Source: Betaproteobacteria bacterium UBA1934 (GTDB taxonomy: Bacteria > Pseudomonadota > Gammaproteobacteria > Burkholderiales > Rhodocyclaceae). From it: a stretch of DNA of 64,000 bases. Each line of letters begins with the position of its first letter. The first letter of the stretch is position 1. A program made the translations under genes and the position numbers. Shown piece after piece: positions 42,301 to 51,696 of this stretch. The DNA lies in contig DDFG01000001.1 in assembly GCA_002337055.1 (NCBI GenBank), positions 37,161-101,160 on the forward strand, given 5' to 3'. The notes below the pieces were generated by a model. It did not search any database and was not told where the DNA came from. It worked only from the letters and a program-made list of their open reading frames with translations.

Positions 42301-43463
42301 TGAAACCTGTTCTGCTTGCCGCACTGCTCGCCACCGGGGTGGCACTCTCAGGCTGTTCGACGATGTCGGAAACCTGGGATAAATGGAATCCCTTCTCCAG
42401 CAACGGCGTCAAGGCGACCGAACTGAAGCCGATCCAGACCACTGCCGATGTCCGTGTGCGCTGGAAGATGGATATCGGCAAGGCCGGTGCCTATGCCTTC
42501 TCGCCCGCCGTGGCCGGCAACAGCGTCTATGTTGCGGCGGCGGACGGCAGTCTGGCGCGGATCGAGAGCGACGGTGCGATTGCCTGGCGCGTCAATGCCG
42601 GCCAGCCGCTCTCGGCAGGTGTCGGTAGCGATGGACGGCTTGTTGTAGTTGGCACCGCCAAGGGCGACGTGCTGGCGTTTTCCGCCGCCGACGGCAAACT
42701 GCAGTGGCAAGCGCGAGTCAGCAGTGAAGTGCTGGCCGCGCCGGCGGTCGACGACGACGGCGTGGCCGTCAAGAGCGGCGACAACCGCGTTTTCCTGTTC
42801 GACCGCAAGGACGGCAGCCGTCGCTGGTTCTATCAGCGCTCGACTCCGCCATTGTCGTTGCGTGGATTTGCCGGGCCGGTCTTCGCCGAGCGCCTGCTCT
42901 TCGTGGGCTTTCCCGGTGGCAAGATCGTCGCGCTGGAACTGAAGAACGGCGCACCGATCTGGGAAGGCACCGTCAGCCTTCCCAAGGGCGCGACTGAGCT
43001 GGACCGCGTGGCCGATGTGGTGTCATCGCCGGTCGTCGATGGTCGTCAAATCTGCGCTGCGGCGTATCAGGGCAAAGTGTCCTGTTTTGAACTCGGCCAA
43101 ACCGGGCAATTGCTGTGGGGCCGCGAAATTTCGTCGGCTGCCGGTCTCGCGGTTGATAGCCGCAATCTCTATATTACCGACGAGAAAGGCGTGATCCACG
43201 CGCTGGATCGCAGCAGCGGCAGCAGCGTATGGAAGCAGGACAAGCTGCTCAACCGCCGCGTGTCAGCGCCCGTTGTCCGGCGCACGCTGGTGGCACTGGG
43301 CGATCTGGCCGGCGTGGTGCACTTCCTGCGCCGCGACGACGGCGAGTTTGCCGCGCGCGTCAATACCGACGGCACGCCGATCCGCACGGCGCCGGTCATT
43401 TTCGGCACGACGTATCTGGTGCAAACCAGCGGCGGCAGCGTGCAGGCCATCGAGGCGCAATGA
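42300..43463 (+). CDS. bamB: Outer-membrane assembly lipoprotein BamB
   Basis: The product is a 387-aa lipoprotein of the beta-barrel assembly complex. The signal peptide ends in the lipobox LSGC (Cys19). An eight-bladed PQQ-type beta-propeller follows, with repeats such as VYVAAADGSLARIESDGAIA and DGRQICAAAYQGKVSCFEL. Length is typical. It is coupled to der by an ATGA overlap. Confidence 0.95.
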   Translation: MKPVLLAALLATGVALSGCSTMSETWDKWNPFSSNGVKATELKPIQTTADVRVRWKMDIGKAGAYAFSPAVAGNSVYVAAADGSLARIESDGAIAWRVNAGQPLSAGVGSDGRLVVVGTAKGDVLAFSAADGKLQWQARVSSEVLAAPAVDDDGVAVKSGDNRVFLFDRKDGSRRWFYQRSTPPLSLRGFAGPVFAERLLFVGFPGGKIVALELKNGAPIWEGTVSLPKGATELDRVADVVSSPVVDGRQICAAAYQGKVSCFELGQTGQLLWGREISSAAGLAVDSRNLYITDEKGVIHALDRSSGSSVWKQDKLLNRRVSAPVVRRTLVALGDLAGVVHFLRRDDGEFAARVNTDGTPIRTAPVIFGTTYLVQTSGGSVQAIEAQ

Positions 43464-44791
43464 AACCCACTCTCGTCCTGGTCGGCCGGCCCAACGTCGG
43501 CAAGTCTACGCTCTTCAACCGATTGACGCGCTCGCGCGACGCCATCGTCGCCAATCAGCCCGGGCTGACGCGCGACCGTCACTACGGACACGGCCGCCTG
43601 GGAAGAAAGCCGCATCTGGTGGTCGATACCGGCGGTTTCGAGCCGCTGGTCAAGGATGGCATCCTGCACGAAATGGCACGCCAGACCGAGCAGGCGATTG
43701 CCGAGGCCGATGCAGTCGTTTTCGTGGTCGATGGTCGCACCGGGCTGACGCCGCATGACAAGGAAATAGCCAACAAGCTGCGTCGCATCGACCGGCCGGT
43801 GCTTGTCGCCGTCAACAAGACGGAAGGCATGAATCGCGGCATGGTCGCGGCGGAGTTTCACGAACTCGGCCTGGGCGATCCGTACGCGATTTCTGCCACG
43901 CATGGCGACGGGGTGCGCAATCTGGTTGATCTGGCGCTGGACGGTTTCCCCGAACCAGAAGAGGAAGAAGAGAAGCAGCCCTCACTGAAGGTGGCCATCG
44001 TCGGACGGCCCAACGTGGGCAAGTCCACGTTGATCAATACCCTGCTCGGCGAGGAGCGGGTGATTGCCTTTGACGCACCAGGCACGACGCGCGATTCCAT
44101 CGAGATCGATTTCGAGAAAAACGGCAGGCACTATACGCTGGTCGACACCGCCGGGATGCGCAAGCGCGGCAAGGTCTTCGAGACCATCGAAAAGTTCTCG
44201 GTGATCAAGACCTTGCAGGCGATCGAGGATGCGCAAGTTGTCATTCTACTGATCGATGCGCGCCAGGATGTTTCCGACCAGGATGCCCACATCGCCGATT
44301 TCATCGTCCAGTCCGGGCGGGCGCTGGTGGTTGGGGTCAACAAGTGGGACCACCTCGATCCCTATGTTCGCGAGCAGACCAAGGGCCTGGTGGCGCGCAA
44401 GTTCAAGTTCCTCGATTTTGCCCGTTTCCACTATATCTCGGCGCTGGAAAACAGCGGGCTCGAAGCCTTGTTCAAATCAGTCGACGCCGCTTACAAGGCT
44501 GCCATGGCCAAATTGCCGACGCCGCAACTGACTCGCGTGCTGATCGATGCCGTGGCTCGCCAGACGCCGCCGCGACACGGTGTTTTTCGACCCAAACCGC
44601 GCTATGCGCACCAGGGTGGCTCGAATCCGCCGATCATCGTGGTGCACGGCAACGCGCTCGATCATATCGGTGACAGTTACAAGCGATATCTGGAACATTC
44701 CTTCCGGGAAGCGTTCAAACTACAGGGCACGCCGCTGCGTATCCAGTTCAATACCAGCCACAATCCCTACGCCGACAAAGCCGGGAAATAA
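43460..44791 (+). CDS. der: Ribosome-biogenesis GTPase Der (EngA)
   Basis: The product is a 443-aa tandem-GTPase protein for 50S assembly. Two G domains are present: first P-loop GRPNVGKSTLFN with DTGGFEPL, second GRPNVGKSTLIN with DTAGMRKRGK and NKWDHLD. A C-terminal KH-like domain (about 355-443) contains IQFNTSHNPYADK. The start at 43460 overlaps the bamB stop; the longer upstream frame is a shadow of bamB. Confidence 0.97.
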   Translation: MKPTLVLVGRPNVGKSTLFNRLTRSRDAIVANQPGLTRDRHYGHGRLGRKPHLVVDTGGFEPLVKDGILHEMARQTEQAIAEADAVVFVVDGRTGLTPHDKEIANKLRRIDRPVLVAVNKTEGMNRGMVAAEFHELGLGDPYAISATHGDGVRNLVDLALDGFPEPEEEEEKQPSLKVAIVGRPNVGKSTLINTLLGEERVIAFDAPGTTRDSIEIDFEKNGRHYTLVDTAGMRKRGKVFETIEKFSVIKTLQAIEDAQVVILLIDARQDVSDQDAHIADFIVQSGRALVVGVNKWDHLDPYVREQTKGLVARKFKFLDFARFHYISALENSGLEALFKSVDAAYKAAMAKLPTPQLTRVLIDAVARQTPPRHGVFRPKPRYAHQGGSNPPIIVVHGNALDHIGDSYKRYLEHSFREAFKLQGTPLRIQFNTSHNPYADKAGK

Positions 44792-44873
44792 CTTTTTTAC
44801 CGCAATGCAAAAAAATTGGGTACATTTCCCCTACCGTCTCACGCACTGACACACAACAACATGGAGTTTTACC

Positions 44874-45110
44874 ATGAGCAATAAAGGGCAACTGCTACAA
44901 GACCCGTTTCTGAATACCCTGCGCCGTGAACACGTCCCGGTTTCCATCTACCTGGTCAATGGCATCAAGCTGCAAGGCCAAATTGAATCCTTCGATCAAT
45001 ACGTTGTCCTGCTTAAAAACACGGTTACCCAGATGGTGTACAAACACGCCATCTCAACGGTCGTGCCCGCCCGTCCGGTGCAGATCGCCCAGGAACAGGG
45101 CGCCGAATAA
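44874..45110 (+). CDS. hfq: RNA chaperone Hfq
   Basis: The product is a 78-aa Sm-like protein that forms hexamers and pairs sRNAs with mRNAs. Sm1 includes LQDPFLNTLRREHVPVSIYL with proximal-face residues. NGIKLQGQIESFDQYVVLLK follows, and the Sm2 signature YKHAISTVVPARPV (YKHAI) is exact. The 82-bp gap after der probably holds an hfq promoter. A clear GGAG lies before the ATG. Confidence 0.97.
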   Translation: MSNKGQLLQDPFLNTLRREHVPVSIYLVNGIKLQGQIESFDQYVVLLKNTVTQMVYKHAISTVVPARPVQIAQEQGAE

Positions 45111-45175
45111 TCCATTTGTCAAATTGCGGCTGAACCGCCTGCCGTTCGCGGCAGGTCTTCGCACGCTTACCGGTT

Positions 45176-46342
45176 ATGCTTGATCGTCCCCAGGCTGGCG
45201 AACGCGCCCTGATCGTCCAGGTCGACTTCGGTCAGGCCGATCTTCCAGATCAGCTTGAGGAAATCCGCCTTCTCGCGGAATCGGCGGGTGCCGTGCTATG
45301 CGGCGATGTTGGTTGCAAACGACGCGGCCCGGATCCGGCTACCTTTGTCGGCAAGGGCAAGGTATCCGAAATTGCGGCGATGCTGGCGGCGGCGGAAGCC
45401 GATCTGGTGATTTTCAACCACGAGCTGTCGCCGGCGCAGGAACGCAACCTGGAGCGCGAGCTGAAATGCCGGGTGATCGACCGCACCAGTCTGATTCTCG
45501 ACATTTTCGCGCTGCGGGCGCAGAGCGCCGAGGGCAAACTGCAGGTCGAGCTGGCGCAGCTTGAGCATCTTTCCACCCGTCTGGTACGCGGCTGGACCCA
45601 CCTTGAACGCCAGCGCGGCGGCATTGGTCTGCGCGGCCCCGGCGAGAAGCAGCTGGAAACCGATCGTCGCCTGCTCGGCAACCGGGTCAAGCTCCTGAAG
45701 GAGCGCCTCGACAAGCTCTCCCGGCAACGCGGCGTGCAGCGACGGGCGCGCTTGCGGCGCGACGCACTGACCGTGTCGCTGGTCGGCTACACCAATGCCG
45801 GCAAATCGACGCTGTTCAATGCGCTGACGAGGGCGGGCGTCTATGCCGCCAACCAGTTGTTCGCCACGCTCGACACCACCTCGCGCAAGCTATGGGTGGA
45901 AGGCGCGGGGAATATCGTCCTGTCCGACACCGTCGGTTTCATCCGCGACCTGCCGCATTCTCTGGTTGCGGCCTTCCATGCGACATTGGAAGCGACGGTG
46001 GAGGCGGATTTGCTGCTGCATGTGGTCGATAGCGCCAGCCATGTGCGAGATCAGCAAATTGCCGAGGTCAACAAGGTGCTGGCTGAAATCGGCGCCGAGC
46101 ATGTGCCGCAAGTGCTGGTCTGGAACAAGATCGACCTGACCGGCGTGGCGCCGGCAATCGAGCGGGACGACTATGATAGAATCGTTCGCGTCCGTGTCAG
46201 CGCCCGGTCAGGTGAAGGCCTTGCCCTGCTACGCGAGACGCTGGCCGAAATTTCCGGCGAGAAGGTCGAGGCGCGGCGTGTTGCCGCGTCGATCGACAAC
46301 GCCGATTCCGATGAGCTAACCGAGCATCCCGAACACTCATGA
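45176..46342 (+). CDS. hflX: Ribosome-associated GTPase HflX
   Basis: The product is a 388-aa GTPase that splits stalled ribosomes. The N-terminal HflX domain includes FVGKGKVSEIAAM and the conserved NHELSPAQERNLER. The glycine-rich linker RGGIGLRGPGEKQLETDRR is diagnostic. The G domain has GYTNAGKSTLFN, DTVGFIRDLPH and NKIDL. Order hfq-hflX-hflK-hflC is conserved in proteobacteria. Confidence 0.97.
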   Translation: MLDRPQAGERALIVQVDFGQADLPDQLEEIRLLAESAGAVLCGDVGCKRRGPDPATFVGKGKVSEIAAMLAAAEADLVIFNHELSPAQERNLERELKCRVIDRTSLILDIFALRAQSAEGKLQVELAQLEHLSTRLVRGWTHLERQRGGIGLRGPGEKQLETDRRLLGNRVKLLKERLDKLSRQRGVQRRARLRRDALTVSLVGYTNAGKSTLFNALTRAGVYAANQLFATLDTTSRKLWVEGAGNIVLSDTVGFIRDLPHSLVAAFHATLEATVEADLLLHVVDSASHVRDQQIAEVNKVLAEIGAEHVPQVLVWNKIDLTGVAPAIERDDYDRIVRVRVSARSGEGLALLRETLAEISGEKVEARRVAASIDNADSDELTEHPEHS

Positions 46343-46362
46343 TTCCGACCATAGGCATACTG

Positions 46363-47640
46363 ATGTCGCTGAACGATCCGCAATGGGGTAATCGCGGGGG
46401 TGACGACAAACCCGGCGCAGGCGGTCCGCGCCGCCCCAACGACGGCCCGCCCGATCTGGAGGAGATTCTTCAGGAATTCAAGCGCCGTTTGAACGGCGTG
46501 CTGGGTCAAAAACGCGGTGGCAACGGCAATGGCGATGATGGCGGGCGCCCGCCGCGTACGCCGGTCGATTTCAATCCCAAGTTTCTTGGCAGCGGCCTTG
46601 GCCTGCTGGGTGCCTTGGTCGTCATCATCTGGCTGGCGTCTGGCTTCTATATCGTCGATGCCTCGCAACGCGGCATCGTGCTGGAATTCGGCCGCGCCAA
46701 GGAAGTGACCGAGCCAGGCCTGCGCTGGCGGTTGCCGACCCCGATCCAGTCGCACGAACTGGTGAAGCTGTCGGACGTGCGCACCGTTGAAATCGGCTAC
46801 CGCGGCAGCGAAAAGAACAAGGTGCTGAAAGAGGCGCTGATGTTGACCGATGACGAAAACATCGTCAACGTGCAGTTCGCCGTACAGTACATCGTCAAGG
46901 ACCCGAAAAACTATCTGTTTACCAACCGTAGCGTCGACGATGCCGTGGTTGGTGCCGCCGAGACGGCCTTGCGCGAGGTCGTGGGCCGTAACCGCATGGA
47001 CGACGTGCTCTATGGCGGCCGCGCCAAGATCGCCAGCCAGGCGACGGTGTTGATGCAGGGGATTCTCGACCGCTACGAAAGCGGCATCTATATCTCCAAG
47101 GTCACCATGCAAAATGCCCAGCCGCCCGAGCAGGTGCAGGCCGCCTTCGACGATGCCGTCAAGGCCGGGCAGGACCGCGAACGGCAGATCAACGAAGGCC
47201 AAGCCTATTACAACGATGTCGTGCCCAAGGCGGAAGGCGCCGCCGCGCGTCTGCGCGAGGAGGCAAAGGGTTACAAGCAGCGCGTGATTGCGTCCGCCGA
47301 AGGCGATGCGGCCCGCTTCCGCTCGGTGGTTTCCGAGTACGCCAAAGCGCCGGAAGTGACTCGGCAGCGCATGTATCTCGATACTATGCAGCAGATTTTC
47401 TCCAACACGAGCAAGGTGCTGGTCGATACCAAGGGACAGGGCAATCTGCTTTATCTGCCGCTCGATAAGCTGATGCAGGCCGGTGCGGCCGTGGCGACGC
47501 CGGCTCCGGTGGCGGAATCGAACGCTGCCGGGCCGTCGCGGGCGACGCCGATTCCCAACGAGGCACCGCCTCAGCTTGACCGGCAATCAGATAACAAACG
47601 CGGGCCGTCGCTGTCCAGCCGCGAAAGGGAGGCCCGCTGA
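46363..47640 (+). CDS. hflK: FtsH-modulating membrane protein HflK
   Basis: The product is 425 aa. A Gly/Pro/Asn-rich cytoplasmic N-terminus is followed by a transmembrane helix (GLGLLGALVVIIWLASGFYI) and an SPFH/band-7 domain (YIVDASQRGIVLEFGRAKEV). A coiled-coil and a Pro-rich C-terminus close the protein. HflK and HflC form a membrane cage around FtsH. I prefer the ATG at 46363 (MSLNDPQWGN is the usual family start). The ATG at 46339 overlaps the hflX stop as ATGA and is a fair alternative. Confidence 0.94.
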   Translation: MSLNDPQWGNRGGDDKPGAGGPRRPNDGPPDLEEILQEFKRRLNGVLGQKRGGNGNGDDGGRPPRTPVDFNPKFLGSGLGLLGALVVIIWLASGFYIVDASQRGIVLEFGRAKEVTEPGLRWRLPTPIQSHELVKLSDVRTVEIGYRGSEKNKVLKEALMLTDDENIVNVQFAVQYIVKDPKNYLFTNRSVDDAVVGAAETALREVVGRNRMDDVLYGGRAKIASQATVLMQGILDRYESGIYISKVTMQNAQPPEQVQAAFDDAVKAGQDRERQINEGQAYYNDVVPKAEGAAARLREEAKGYKQRVIASAEGDAARFRSVVSEYAKAPEVTRQRMYLDTMQQIFSNTSKVLVDTKGQGNLLYLPLDKLMQAGAAVATPAPVAESNAAGPSRATPIPNEAPPQLDRQSDNKRGPSLSSREREAR

Positions 47641-48533
47641 TGCGCCACGGTTTCGGTTTCTTCGGCGCCATTCTGGCGACCGTCCTGGTTGTGCTGGCGA
47701 TGTCGGTCTTTACGGTCGATCAGCGCCAGTACGCGATCATTTTCCAGATGGGCGAGGTCAAGTACCTCATCAAGGAGCCCGGCCTGACTTTCAAATGGCC
47801 GCTGATCCAGAACGTCCGTTTCTTCGACAAGCGCATCCTGACGCTCGACAATCCTGAGCCTGAGCGCTTCGTCACCTCCGAAAAGAAAAACGTGCTGGTC
47901 GATTCCTACATCAAGTGGCGCATCGTCGATCCGCAACTGTTCTACATCTCAGTGCAGGGCGACGAACAACGCGCCAAAATCCGCCTGAATCAGACCATCA
48001 ACGCCGGCCTGCGCGAAGAATTCGGGCGCAAGACGGTGCACGATGTGGTCTCCGGCGAACGCGACGAAATCATGAAGGTCGTGCGTGCCAAGGCCGATCT
48101 TGATGCGCGCACCATCGGCGTGGAAGTGGTCGATGTCCGCCTGAAGCGGGTCGAGTTGCCGACCGAAGTCAGCGACGCGGTCTATCGCCGCATGGAGGCC
48201 GAGCGCAAGCGCAACGCCAACCAGCTCCGTTCGGAAGGCGCCGCCGAGGCCGAGAAGATTCGCGCCGACGCCGACAAGAAGCGCGAAATCATCATTGCCG
48301 AGGCCTATCGTGACGCCCAGAAGATCAAGGGCGAAGGCGATGCCGCTGCAACGGCCACCTATGGTCAGGCATTTGGCCAGAATCCGGAGTTCTACTCGTT
48401 CTATCGCAGTCTGGAAGCCTATCGCGCCAGCTTCAAGTCGAAGAGCGACGTGATGGTGGTCGATCCCGGTTCCGACTTCTTCAAGTACATGAAGGGCGTG
48501 GGCAAGGGCGGTGAGGGCGGCCGCGGCAAATGA
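47640..48533 (+). CDS. hflC: FtsH-modulating membrane protein HflC
   Basis: The product is 297 aa. An N-terminal membrane anchor (FGAILATVLVVLAMSVFTV) precedes the SPFH domain, with DQRQYAIIFQMGEVKYLIKE and an RTIGVEVVDVRLKRVELP stretch. A charged coiled-coil and the conserved AYRASFKSKSDVMVVDPGSD end follow. It starts on the last base of the hflK stop and overlaps the next gene by ATGA. Confidence 0.96.
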   Translation: MRHGFGFFGAILATVLVVLAMSVFTVDQRQYAIIFQMGEVKYLIKEPGLTFKWPLIQNVRFFDKRILTLDNPEPERFVTSEKKNVLVDSYIKWRIVDPQLFYISVQGDEQRAKIRLNQTINAGLREEFGRKTVHDVVSGERDEIMKVVRAKADLDARTIGVEVVDVRLKRVELPTEVSDAVYRRMEAERKRNANQLRSEGAAEAEKIRADADKKREIIIAEAYRDAQKIKGEGDAAATATYGQAFGQNPEFYSFYRSLEAYRASFKSKSDVMVVDPGSDFFKYMKGVGKGGEGGRGK

Positions 48534-48715
48534 ACAATTCGTTGCTGGTGGCCTTCGCGCTGATGCTGGTGCTCGAAGGCGTCCTGCCCTTCGTGTGGCC
48601 GAAGAAATGGCGTGAAACTTTCATGCGCCTGATTCAATTCACCGATGGCCAACTTCGCTTCATCGGCCTGACTTCGATGTTGGCCGGCCTCATTCTGTTG
48701 ATCGTCTTCAAATGA
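48530..48715 (+). CDS. DUF2065 small membrane protein
   Basis: The product is 61 aa with two hydrophobic segments (LLVAFALMLVLEGVLPFVWP and GLTSMLAGLILLIVF) joined by a short loop containing KKWRETFMRLIQ. This is the DUF2065/YjeT-like protein that regularly sits between hflC and hisZ or purA. The function is unknown. Overlaps with both neighbours (ATGA each) show strict cotranslation. Confidence 0.88.
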   Translation: MNNSLLVAFALMLVLEGVLPFVWPKKWRETFMRLIQFTDGQLRFIGLTSMLAGLILLIVFK

Positions 48716-49866
48716 ACTGGCTGCTTCCCGAATACATTGCCGATGCGCTGCCGGCCGAAGCGGCGCGCGTCGAGGGCTTGCGCCGTAAGGCGCTCGATCT
48801 CTTCACCGGACGAGGCTACGAGCTGGTGATGCCGCCGTTGCTCGAATACCTCGATTCGCTGCTGACCGGTACCGGTCGTGATCTCAAACACCAGACCTTC
48901 GAGGTCGTCGATCAACTCTCCGGGCGCACCCTGGGGGTGCGGGCGGACATCACGCCGCAGGTGGCGCGCATTGACGCCCATCTGCTCAACCGCCGGGGCG
49001 TGACCCGCCTGTGCTATTGCGGCAGCGTGTTGCACAGCCTGCCGCGCACCATCGCCTCGAGCCGTCAGCCCTTGCAGATTGGGGCGGAACTGTATGGCTA
49101 TGCCGGCATCGCCGCCGATCTTGAAGTGATTCGCTTGCTGGCCCAGACGTTGGAGATTTGTGGTGCGCAGGCTGCGCGCATCGACCTGGGGCACGTGGGT
49201 ATCTTCCGGGCACTCGCCGAGTCCGCTCAACTCGATGCCGCGACGGAAGAACAACTCCTGACCCTGTTGCGAGCCAAGGATGTTCCTGGGCTGGCCCAGC
49301 TTTGTGAGTCCCTGCCAAATGGCATCGGCGAAGCGTTGCTGCGCCTGCCGCACTTGTTCGGTGGCGTCGAAGTGCTGGCGCGGGCTCGCGCCGAATTGCC
49401 ACCGCTGCAGGCCATTGGTGCCGCACTCGATAACCTCGCCGAATTGCTGGCAGCTGCACCGGAATTGCCGTTTTCCATCGATCTTTCTGACCTGCGCGGC
49501 TACCATTATCACAATGGTGTGGTGTTCGCGGCCTATCGCCCAGACTACCCGGCGGCCATTGCCCAGGGCGGACGTTATGACGGCGTTGGCGAGGCATTTG
49601 GTCGTGCCCGCCCGGCCACCGGTTTCTCGTTCGATCTGCGTGAAGTGGCTCGACTGGCGCCGGTTGGCCCGTCTCGTTCGGCTATCGTTTGCCAGGCGGC
49701 GGGCGCTGACGTGGCGCTCCGCCAAAAAATCGAGGCCCTGCGAGCGGCCGGTGAAACAGTGGTGGAATTGCTCCCCGGCGAAGCCATCGACGAGCGGCCC
49801 GAAGGTGACCGTCGCCTGCGGCCGGCTGGCTGTCAATGGATTATCGATACCCTCAACCCCAACTGA
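48712..49866 (+). CDS. hisZ: ATP phosphoribosyltransferase regulatory subunit HisZ
   Basis: The product is a 384-aa HisRS paralogue lacking aminoacylation; it activates short-form HisG in the first step of histidine synthesis. Motif-2-like RLCYCGSVLHSLP, the QPLQIGAELYGYAG segment and AQGGRYDGVGEAFGRARPAT support HisZ rather than HisS. The C-terminal anticodon domain is absent. The true hisS is at 40358. It is followed by purA at 9 bp. Confidence 0.93.
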   Translation: MNWLLPEYIADALPAEAARVEGLRRKALDLFTGRGYELVMPPLLEYLDSLLTGTGRDLKHQTFEVVDQLSGRTLGVRADITPQVARIDAHLLNRRGVTRLCYCGSVLHSLPRTIASSRQPLQIGAELYGYAGIAADLEVIRLLAQTLEICGAQAARIDLGHVGIFRALAESAQLDAATEEQLLTLLRAKDVPGLAQLCESLPNGIGEALLRLPHLFGGVEVLARARAELPPLQAIGAALDNLAELLAAAPELPFSIDLSDLRGYHYHNGVVFAAYRPDYPAAIAQGGRYDGVGEAFGRARPATGFSFDLREVARLAPVGPSRSAIVCQAAGADVALRQKIEALRAAGETVVELLPGEAIDERPEGDRRLRPAGCQWIIDTLNPN

Positions 49867-49875
49867 GAATTGAAC

Positions 49876-51180
49876 ATGGCAAAGAACATCATCGTCGTCG
49901 GAACCCAGTGGGGCGATGAAGGCAAAGGCAAGATCGTCGATTGGCTGACCGACCAGGCGGGCGGCGTTGTCCGTTTCCAGGGCGGACACAATGCCGGGCA
50001 TACGCTCGTGGTCGGCGAGCGCGAATACAAACTCAATCTGGTGCCTTCCGGCATTGTGCGCGGTGTGCCGTGCTACATCGGCAACGGTGTCGTACTTGAC
50101 ATTGCCCATCTGCTGAAAGAAATCCATACGCTCGAAGCGGGCGGACTGGAGGTGCGCAGCCGCCTCAAGGTGAGTTCCGGCTGCCCGGTCATCCTGCCCT
50201 ATCACTCGGCGCTCGATTTGGCGCGCGAGGCGCAACGTTGCGGCGACAAGAAGATCGGCACCACGGGCAAGGGCATCGGCCCCGCCTATGAAGACAAGGT
50301 GGCGCGGCGCGGCGTGCGCGTCTACGACCTTTTCCATCCCGAATCCTTCGCCGAGAAATTGCGCGAGGTGATGGATTATCACAACTTCGTGCTGACGCAG
50401 TTCCTCAAGGCAGACGCGCTCGACTACCGCAAGGTGCTGGATCAGGCGCTGGCCGATGGCGAGCAGATCAAGCCGCTGGTGGCGGATGTTTCAGCGGCCC
50501 TCTATGCGGCGAATGCCGCCGGTCAGAACCTGCTGTTCGAGGGTGCCCAGGGCACGCTGCTCGACATCGACCATGGCACGTATCCTTTCGTCACTTCTTC
50601 GAATTGCGTGGCGGGGCAGGCGGCAGCGGGTGCCGGGGTGGGGCCGGGCATGCTGCACTACGTTTTGGGTATTACCAAGGCCTATTGCACGCGGGTCGGC
50701 GGCGGCCCCTTCCCGTCCGAGCTCGATATCGAAACCGAGGGCACGCCGGGCTTCCAGATGTCCGACAAGGGTAAGGAAATCGGCACCGTGACGCGGCGCA
50801 AGCGTCGCTGTGGCTGGTTCGACGCCGCGGCCCTGCGCCGTTCGGCCCGCATCAATGGCCTTACCGGCTTGTGCATCACCAAACTGGATGTGCTCGACGG
50901 TCTCGACGAATTGAAGATTTGCACCGGTTACAACGTCGACGGGCAACGCCTGGATCTGCTGCCCATCGGCGCCGACGAAGTCGCCCGTTGTGAGCCGATT
51001 TACGAGACCCTGCCGGGTTGGCGGGAGACGACCTTCGGTGTCAAACGCTGGTCCGATTTGCCCCCGGCGGCGCGCAACTACCTCGATCGCCTCGAAACCT
51101 TGTGCGAGATTCCGATCGACATCGTCTCGACCGGACCGGAGCGCGACGAAACCATCCTCAAGCGTCACCCGTTCGAGTGA
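49876..51180 (+). CDS. purA: Adenylosuccinate synthetase
   Basis: The product is a 434-aa enzyme making adenylosuccinate from IMP, aspartate and GTP in AMP synthesis. NIIVVGTQWGDEGKGKIVDW is the P-loop region with catalytic Asp and His (GGHNAGHT). GTTGKGIGPAYEDK and the Asp-binding GAQGTLLDIDHGTYP region are also present. The ATG at 49876 is used; two codons upstream a TTG is possible. It closes the collinear block that begins at ndk. Confidence 0.97.
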   Translation: MAKNIIVVGTQWGDEGKGKIVDWLTDQAGGVVRFQGGHNAGHTLVVGEREYKLNLVPSGIVRGVPCYIGNGVVLDIAHLLKEIHTLEAGGLEVRSRLKVSSGCPVILPYHSALDLAREAQRCGDKKIGTTGKGIGPAYEDKVARRGVRVYDLFHPESFAEKLREVMDYHNFVLTQFLKADALDYRKVLDQALADGEQIKPLVADVSAALYAANAAGQNLLFEGAQGTLLDIDHGTYPFVTSSNCVAGQAAAGAGVGPGMLHYVLGITKAYCTRVGGGPFPSELDIETEGTPGFQMSDKGKEIGTVTRRKRRCGWFDAAALRRSARINGLTGLCITKLDVLDGLDELKICTGYNVDGQRLDLLPIGADEVARCEPIYETLPGWRETTFGVKRWSDLPPAARNYLDRLETLCEIPIDIVSTGPERDETILKRHPFE

Positions 51181-51209
51181 CGGCCGGGGCGGACCGAAGC
51201 GATGTCGAG

Positions 51210-51692
51210 ATGGTGACGCCGCTTAGGATTGTGCTCCCCTCGCCGGCTGAACGCCCCGCCGCCGTCGCAGCGGCGACCGATCACTGGGGTTCGATGATCG
51301 TCACGCGTGGTCTACGCCACCCCTTAGCCGACGCACATTGGCTCGTGGCGATGGAAGGTTCGTCGCTGCTTGGAGCATTGTCTTGGCGTGACGCCGAGTC
51401 GGACACGACCGAAGTGCTGACGCTCGATGCATTCAGGCCGGGACAGCGCATCGGCGCGCAACTATTGCGCCATTTTCTGGCCGGCTGTCCCGACACCTGG
51501 CTGGTGACCACCAACGACAATGCGAAAGCACAGGCGTTTTACGCCCGCATGGGGGGGCGGTTGGCGTCGGTGGACATCGACGCGGTCGTGCGGGCGCGAG
51601 TACTGAAACCGGAAATACCACTCATCGGCATTGATGGCGTGCCGATCCGCGATGAATGGATTTACGCCTGGGGACGGGCGCAGCCGGGCTAG
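51210..51692 (+). CDS. GNAT family N-acetyltransferase
   Basis: The product is 160 aa. The GNAT acetyl-CoA-binding motif A is recognisable in VLTLDAFRPGQRIGAQLLRH, followed by a Q/N-rich helix NDNAKAQAFYARMGG (motif B). The substrate is unknown. The ATG at 51210 starts close to the domain. A GTG at 51177 that overlaps the purA stop is an alternative adding 11 residues. It is followed by convergent moaC after 4 bp. Confidence 0.75.
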   Translation: MVTPLRIVLPSPAERPAAVAAATDHWGSMIVTRGLRHPLADAHWLVAMEGSSLLGALSWRDAESDTTEVLTLDAFRPGQRIGAQLLRHFLAGCPDTWLVTTNDNAKAQAFYARMGGRLASVDIDAVVRARVLKPEIPLIGIDGVPIRDEWIYAWGRAQPG

Positions 51693-51696
51693 CCGC

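Noticed and set aside
48634..50382. 582-aa reading frame antisense to hisZ and purA
   Set aside because: It is opposite two unambiguous genes and has shadow-like composition. The same applies to 16202-17503 opposite cysI and 38874-40310 opposite ispG.
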